A stretch of 41,991 nucleotides of DNA from Candidatus Saccharimonadota bacterium (GTDB lineage Bacteria > Patescibacteriota > Saccharimonadia > Saccharimonadales > Saccharimonadaceae), in NCBI GenBank assembly GCA_017557865.1, contig JAFYXW010000004.1:1-41991 (forward strand), given 5' to 3'. Positions 39,401-41,991 of this stretch are shown piece after piece; within the stretch, counting starts at the first letter, position 1; every line of letters begins with the position of its first letter. Under the pieces are notes generated by a model. The model did not search any database, was not told where the DNA came from, and saw only the letters and a list, made by a program, of their open reading frames with translations. Position numbers and translations under genes: made by a program.

Positions 39401-40381
39401 ATGAAAACGAAAAGTTTTATAAAAAATAAGTTTTTGGCTGCACTTGTGGCCATAATGTTATATCCACTCGTTTTTTCGCCATTAACCTACGCCAGTGAAA
39501 CGTCGTTTTCCGTCACCCCTATGACCACCGAAATTATTCTAGAACCAGGTGAGCATTATACCGGCACTTTTGAAGTTCATAATCCAGCAACAGCATCTAC
39601 TAATATTGAATACAAAGTAGTAGTAACACCATATTATGCCTCAGACGATGAAGATGGTGCATATTCCTACCAGTATGATGAAAGAGTCGGTGTTAACAAT
39701 GAAATATTAGACTGGATTACTTTTGTGTCCGGTAATACTGGTGTATTAGCCCCTAACGAGAATGGAAGGGTGCTTTATGCAATAGATGTGCCAGAAGACG
39801 CTCCTGGCAATGGTCAGTATGCCGCCTTCAAAGTGACCGCAAAAGAAGCTGGTCTATCTGGAGAAACCGAAGAAAGTAACGCTGGCGCAATGGGCATTAA
39901 GCAAGAATTTGCGATTGCACATTTACTCTTTGCCGAGGTGACTGGAGAAACTGTAAAATCTGGCGATATCCTGAATCTAAATATGCCTAGCCTTATTCTT
40001 TCTGGTAATATTACTGGTTCTTCAATTGTAAAAAACACTGGTAACGTACATGGTAAGGCAAAATATACCATGCAAGTATTTCCGTTATTTTCTAGTGAAG
40101 AGATTTACACTAACGAAGAACATCCAGACGCCTATATCGTCTTACCAGATCGTTCTCGCTATGTAGAAACAGCTTGGAAAGAAACCCCAGCTGTAGGTAT
40201 CTTTAATGTAGTTTATACAGTAGAATTTGAGGGCAAAACTCAGCAACTCTCGAAATTGGTTATCAAATGTCCAATCTGGCTACTCTTTACTATTATCTTT
40301 GTAATCGCCGTAATTGCCCTCTGGGTAGTAATGAAATATCGCTCCAGAAAAAAGAGCCGTATCAAAAACGAAGATTTTTAA
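39401..40381 (+). CDS. membrane-anchored protein resembling WxL-interacting (DUF916-type) proteins
   Basis: A 326-residue protein with signal peptide (about 1-31, ending SPLTYA-S), an extracytoplasmic region and a C-terminal membrane helix (about 292-312) followed by a basic RSRKKSR tail. The N-terminal FSVTPMTTEIILEPGEHYTGTF and FEVHNPA strands, ending with DVPEDAPGNGQYAAF, resemble DUF916-like domains that bind WxL proteins and peptidoglycan in Gram-positive bacteria. The assignment is moderate. The SD AAGGAGGT is optimal. It is the last gene before the 23S rRNA promoter. Together with the abundant secreted protein upstream it suggests a non-covalent surface-anchoring system. Confidence 0.72.
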   Translation: MKTKSFIKNKFLAALVAIMLYPLVFSPLTYASETSFSVTPMTTEIILEPGEHYTGTFEVHNPATASTNIEYKVVVTPYYASDDEDGAYSYQYDERVGVNNEILDWITFVSGNTGVLAPNENGRVLYAIDVPEDAPGNGQYAAFKVTAKEAGLSGETEESNAGAMGIKQEFAIAHLLFAEVTGETVKSGDILNLNMPSLILSGNITGSSIVKNTGNVHGKAKYTMQVFPLFSSEEIYTNEEHPDAYIVLPDRSRYVETAWKETPAVGIFNVVYTVEFEGKTQQLSKLVIKCPIWLLFTIIFVIAVIALWVVMKYRSRKKSRIKNEDF

Positions 40382-40400
40382 AAAAAGTAGAAAAAAGGTG

Positions 40401-40429
40401 TTGACTTAGGGGTTTTTGTTTGATATAAT
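40401..40429 (+). promoter_or_regulatory. 23S rRNA promoter (TTGACT, 17 bp, extended -10 TGATATAAT)
   Basis: -35 at 40401-40406 and -10 at 40424-40429, close to consensus. It begins 19 bases after the last protein gene and about 200 bases before the 23S 5' end. Confidence 0.9.
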
Positions 40430-40435
40430 AGGGGA

Positions 40436-40626
40436 AGTTTAAGCAAGTCGGCATTTCCGACCTCTACAAAAAAGATATGGAAAGCGAGGAATCTTTTGAG
40501 GTCGCTTTGACGACTTCAGGATACTTCTTTAAGACTCTCCAATTAACAATTTGAGATTAACGATGAAAAGATTTTAAAGACGGAACGAGTAATCGAACTT
40601 CGATTGCTAGTTAAGTCAATGCATAA
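40436..40626 (+). other. 23S rRNA leader
   Basis: About 190 nt between the predicted transcript start and the rRNA. Two similar 7-bp hairpins are seen (AAGTCGG-CATTT-CCGACCT at 40445-40463; GAGGTCG-CTTTGA-CGACTTC at 40498-40517). A CTTCTTTAAGACT stretch at about 40524-40536 resembles a boxA antitermination site. There is no 16S rRNA and no recognisable tRNA in it. Confidence 0.65.
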
Positions 40627-41991
40627 AAAGGTAATCAAGGGCACTGATAGTGGATGCCTTGACAATCAATACCGATGAAAGCCGTAGAAGTCTGCGATAA
40701 GCCTCGGGGATCTGACAGCGAGAATTGATCCGGGGATTGCTGAATGGGGAAACCTAATATGGGTCATGCCATATTGTCGCTACCTGAACACATAGGGTAG
40801 AAGACGGGAACCGACCGAACTGAATCATCTTAGTAGGCCGAGGAAAAAAGAATAACTAATGATTCCGAAAGTAGTGGCGAGCGAAATTGGAACAGTCTAA
40901 ACCTTAAGATAACCATACGGTTTAACGGCCAGAGTTATTAAAGGGGTTGCGAAATTAGATAATTTTTATGCTGAATTTGCGATTTTCGTAGGTTCGGCAT
41001 AAAGACCGATAGCGTTAACTAAGCGGGTAAAGATACAATCCTTTAGATCCTAGCAGAAGTACTTGGAATGGTACGCCAGAGAGGGTGAAAGCCCTGTACG
41101 CGAAAGGGTCTTAGGCTTTATTTATCTATTTTCAAGTAGGACGGGGCACGAGAAACCCTGTTTGAATCCGGCAGGACCACCTGCCAAGACTAAATATATT
41201 GATTGATCGATAGCGAACTAGTACAGTGATGGAAAGGTGAAAAGAACCCCGGGAGGGGAGTGAAATAGATCCTGAAACTCAGTGCCTACAAGGTGTCGGA
41301 GGGCTTCGGCCTGACGGCGTGCTTTTTGTAGAACGATCCAGCGAGTTAATGTTGTTGGCGAGGCTAAGTCAGATGATGGAGCCACAGTGAAAGCGAGCCT
41401 GAATAGGGCGACAAGTCAGCAGTATTAGACCCGAAACCGGGTGACCTAACCATGAGCAGGTTGAAGCTGCGGTAACACGCAGTGGAGGACCGAACCAGGG
41501 TACGCAGTAAAGTGCTTGGATGACTTGTGGTTAGCGGTGAAATGCCAATCGAACTCGGAGATAGCTGGTTCTCCTCGAAATAGCTTTAGGGCTAGCGTTT
41601 AGTAGTAGCATACGGGGGTAGAGCTCTGAAAAGGTCTGGGGCGGGCAACCGTACCCATCCTTATCAAACTACGAATACCGTATGTGTAATCTAGGCAGTC
41701 AGAACGGCGGGGCTAAGCTCGTCGCTCAAAAGGGAAACAGCCCAGATCATCGTCTAAGGTCCCTAATTAACACTAAGTGGGAAACAAGGTGAGATTTCTT
41801 AAACAGCTAGGATGTTGGCTTAGAAGCAGCCATTCATTTAAAGAGTGCGTAACAGCTCACTAGTCAAGAGACTTTGCGTGGAAAATGTAACGGGGCTAAG
41901 TATTAAACCGAAGACATGGGATTCTGCTTTGCAGGATCGGTAGAGGAGCGTTGATATTGCGGTGAAGTCGTATTGTAAAGTACGGTGGAGC
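40627..41991 (+). rRNA. rrl: 23S ribosomal RNA, 5' part (partial at window edge)
   Basis: Large-subunit rRNA beginning near 40627. Universal segments are recognisable in order: GTGGATGCC (40650), CTGAATGGGGAAACC (about 40740), AGTAGTGGCGAGCGAAA (about 40871), GAAAAGAACCCCGGGAGGGG (about 41239), GGTGAAATGCCAATCGAACTCGGAGATAGCTGG region (about 41536) and CTAAGGTCCCTAA (about 41754). The visible 1365 nt correspond to domains I and II. Spacing agrees with ordinary bacterial 23S, including the longer domain-I arm typical of Gram-positive-like rRNAs, so I see no intron in this part. The rest lies beyond the window. It has its own promoter and is not preceded by a 16S gene. Confidence 0.97.

Noticed and set aside
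40920-41060. Possible intron or insertion in 23S domain I
   Set aside because: The arm is longer than in E. coli, but Gram-positive 23S genes have a similar arm, and both sides align with ordinary rRNA.
1-41991. Alternative genetic code with TGA as glycine
   Set aside because: Genes such as the aminopeptidase, aguA and the nucleotidyltransferase end at TGA at the family-expected place, and no conserved gene contains an in-frame TGA.
1-41991. CRISPR array, prophage, insertion sequence or tRNA genes
   Set aside because: No regularly spaced repeats, no phage structural or integrase genes, no transposase and no cloverleaf sequence were seen. An automated tRNA scan would be more sensitive than my reading.

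Overview
The window looks like a chromosome segment of a small-genome bacterium of the Patescibacteria (CPR), most likely a Saccharibacterium (TM7). This is inference from gene content and style, not from a database match. Genes are tightly packed, often overlapping by 1 to 4 bases. TGA is used as a stop and no gene needs it as a sense codon, which argues against the UGA-glycine lineages Gracilibacteria and Absconditabacteria. Many genes start directly at the transcription start predicted from a TATAAT box, with no Shine-Dalgarno (SD) site. There are many small secreted or N-terminally anchored proteins of no known family.

Layout. 1-2532: the end of ftsH and an M1 aminopeptidase. 2562-6142: an agmatine catabolism operon in the order aguB (putrescine carbamoyltransferase, split by an 8-G tract), aguD (exchanger) and aguA (agmatine deiminase). 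6155-8592: gpmI (glycolysis) and galU (UDP-glucose). 8629-10530: three tandem paralogous membrane-anchored proteins. 10535-13630: clpC and clpP behind a perfect CIRCE (HrcA) operator. 13768-14730: a lipoprotein. 14774-16736: tsaB and tsaE, divergent from murC, sharing one palindromic -10 box. 16774-19734: a 986-residue secreted protein. 19757-23218: radA, ruvA, ruvC and a membrane protein. 23345-26763: rplS, an rnhB-yraN fusion, an anchored beta-rich protein and ychF. 26840-32847: small accessory enzymes (methyltransferase, alpha/beta hydrolase, phospholipase-C-like protein, deoxyribosyltransferase-like protein, HD protein, then a nucleotidyltransferase, HAD, MazG and histidine-phosphatase operon). 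32969-36087: an orphan protein and a membrane pyrophosphatase. 36154-38096: a secreted HNH nuclease plus rhodanese-like and thioredoxin-like anchored proteins. 38220-40381: a strongly expressed secreted protein and two anchored partners that look like a WxL-type surface system. 40401-41991: a 23S rRNA gene with its own promoter and no 16S gene before it.

How the parts fit. The operon at 2.5-6.1 kb would import agmatine, deiminate it and phosphorolyse the product to putrescine plus carbamoyl phosphate, from which a carbamate kinase (not in this window) could make ATP. That suits an episymbiont with little respiration. The pyrophosphatase would recover energy from PPi as an ion gradient. The secreted nuclease would supply nucleotides. 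The surface and anchored proteins are candidates for host contact.

Most unusual signals: (1) about 16 genes with a -10 hexamer 6 to 9 nt before the ATG, implying leaderless mRNAs; (2) a 12-bp palindrome serving as -10 for two divergent leaderless genes; (3) a CIRCE operator on a leaderless clpC promoter; (4) the aguBDA operon with a possible phase-variable G tract; (5) a 23S gene apparently unlinked from 16S.
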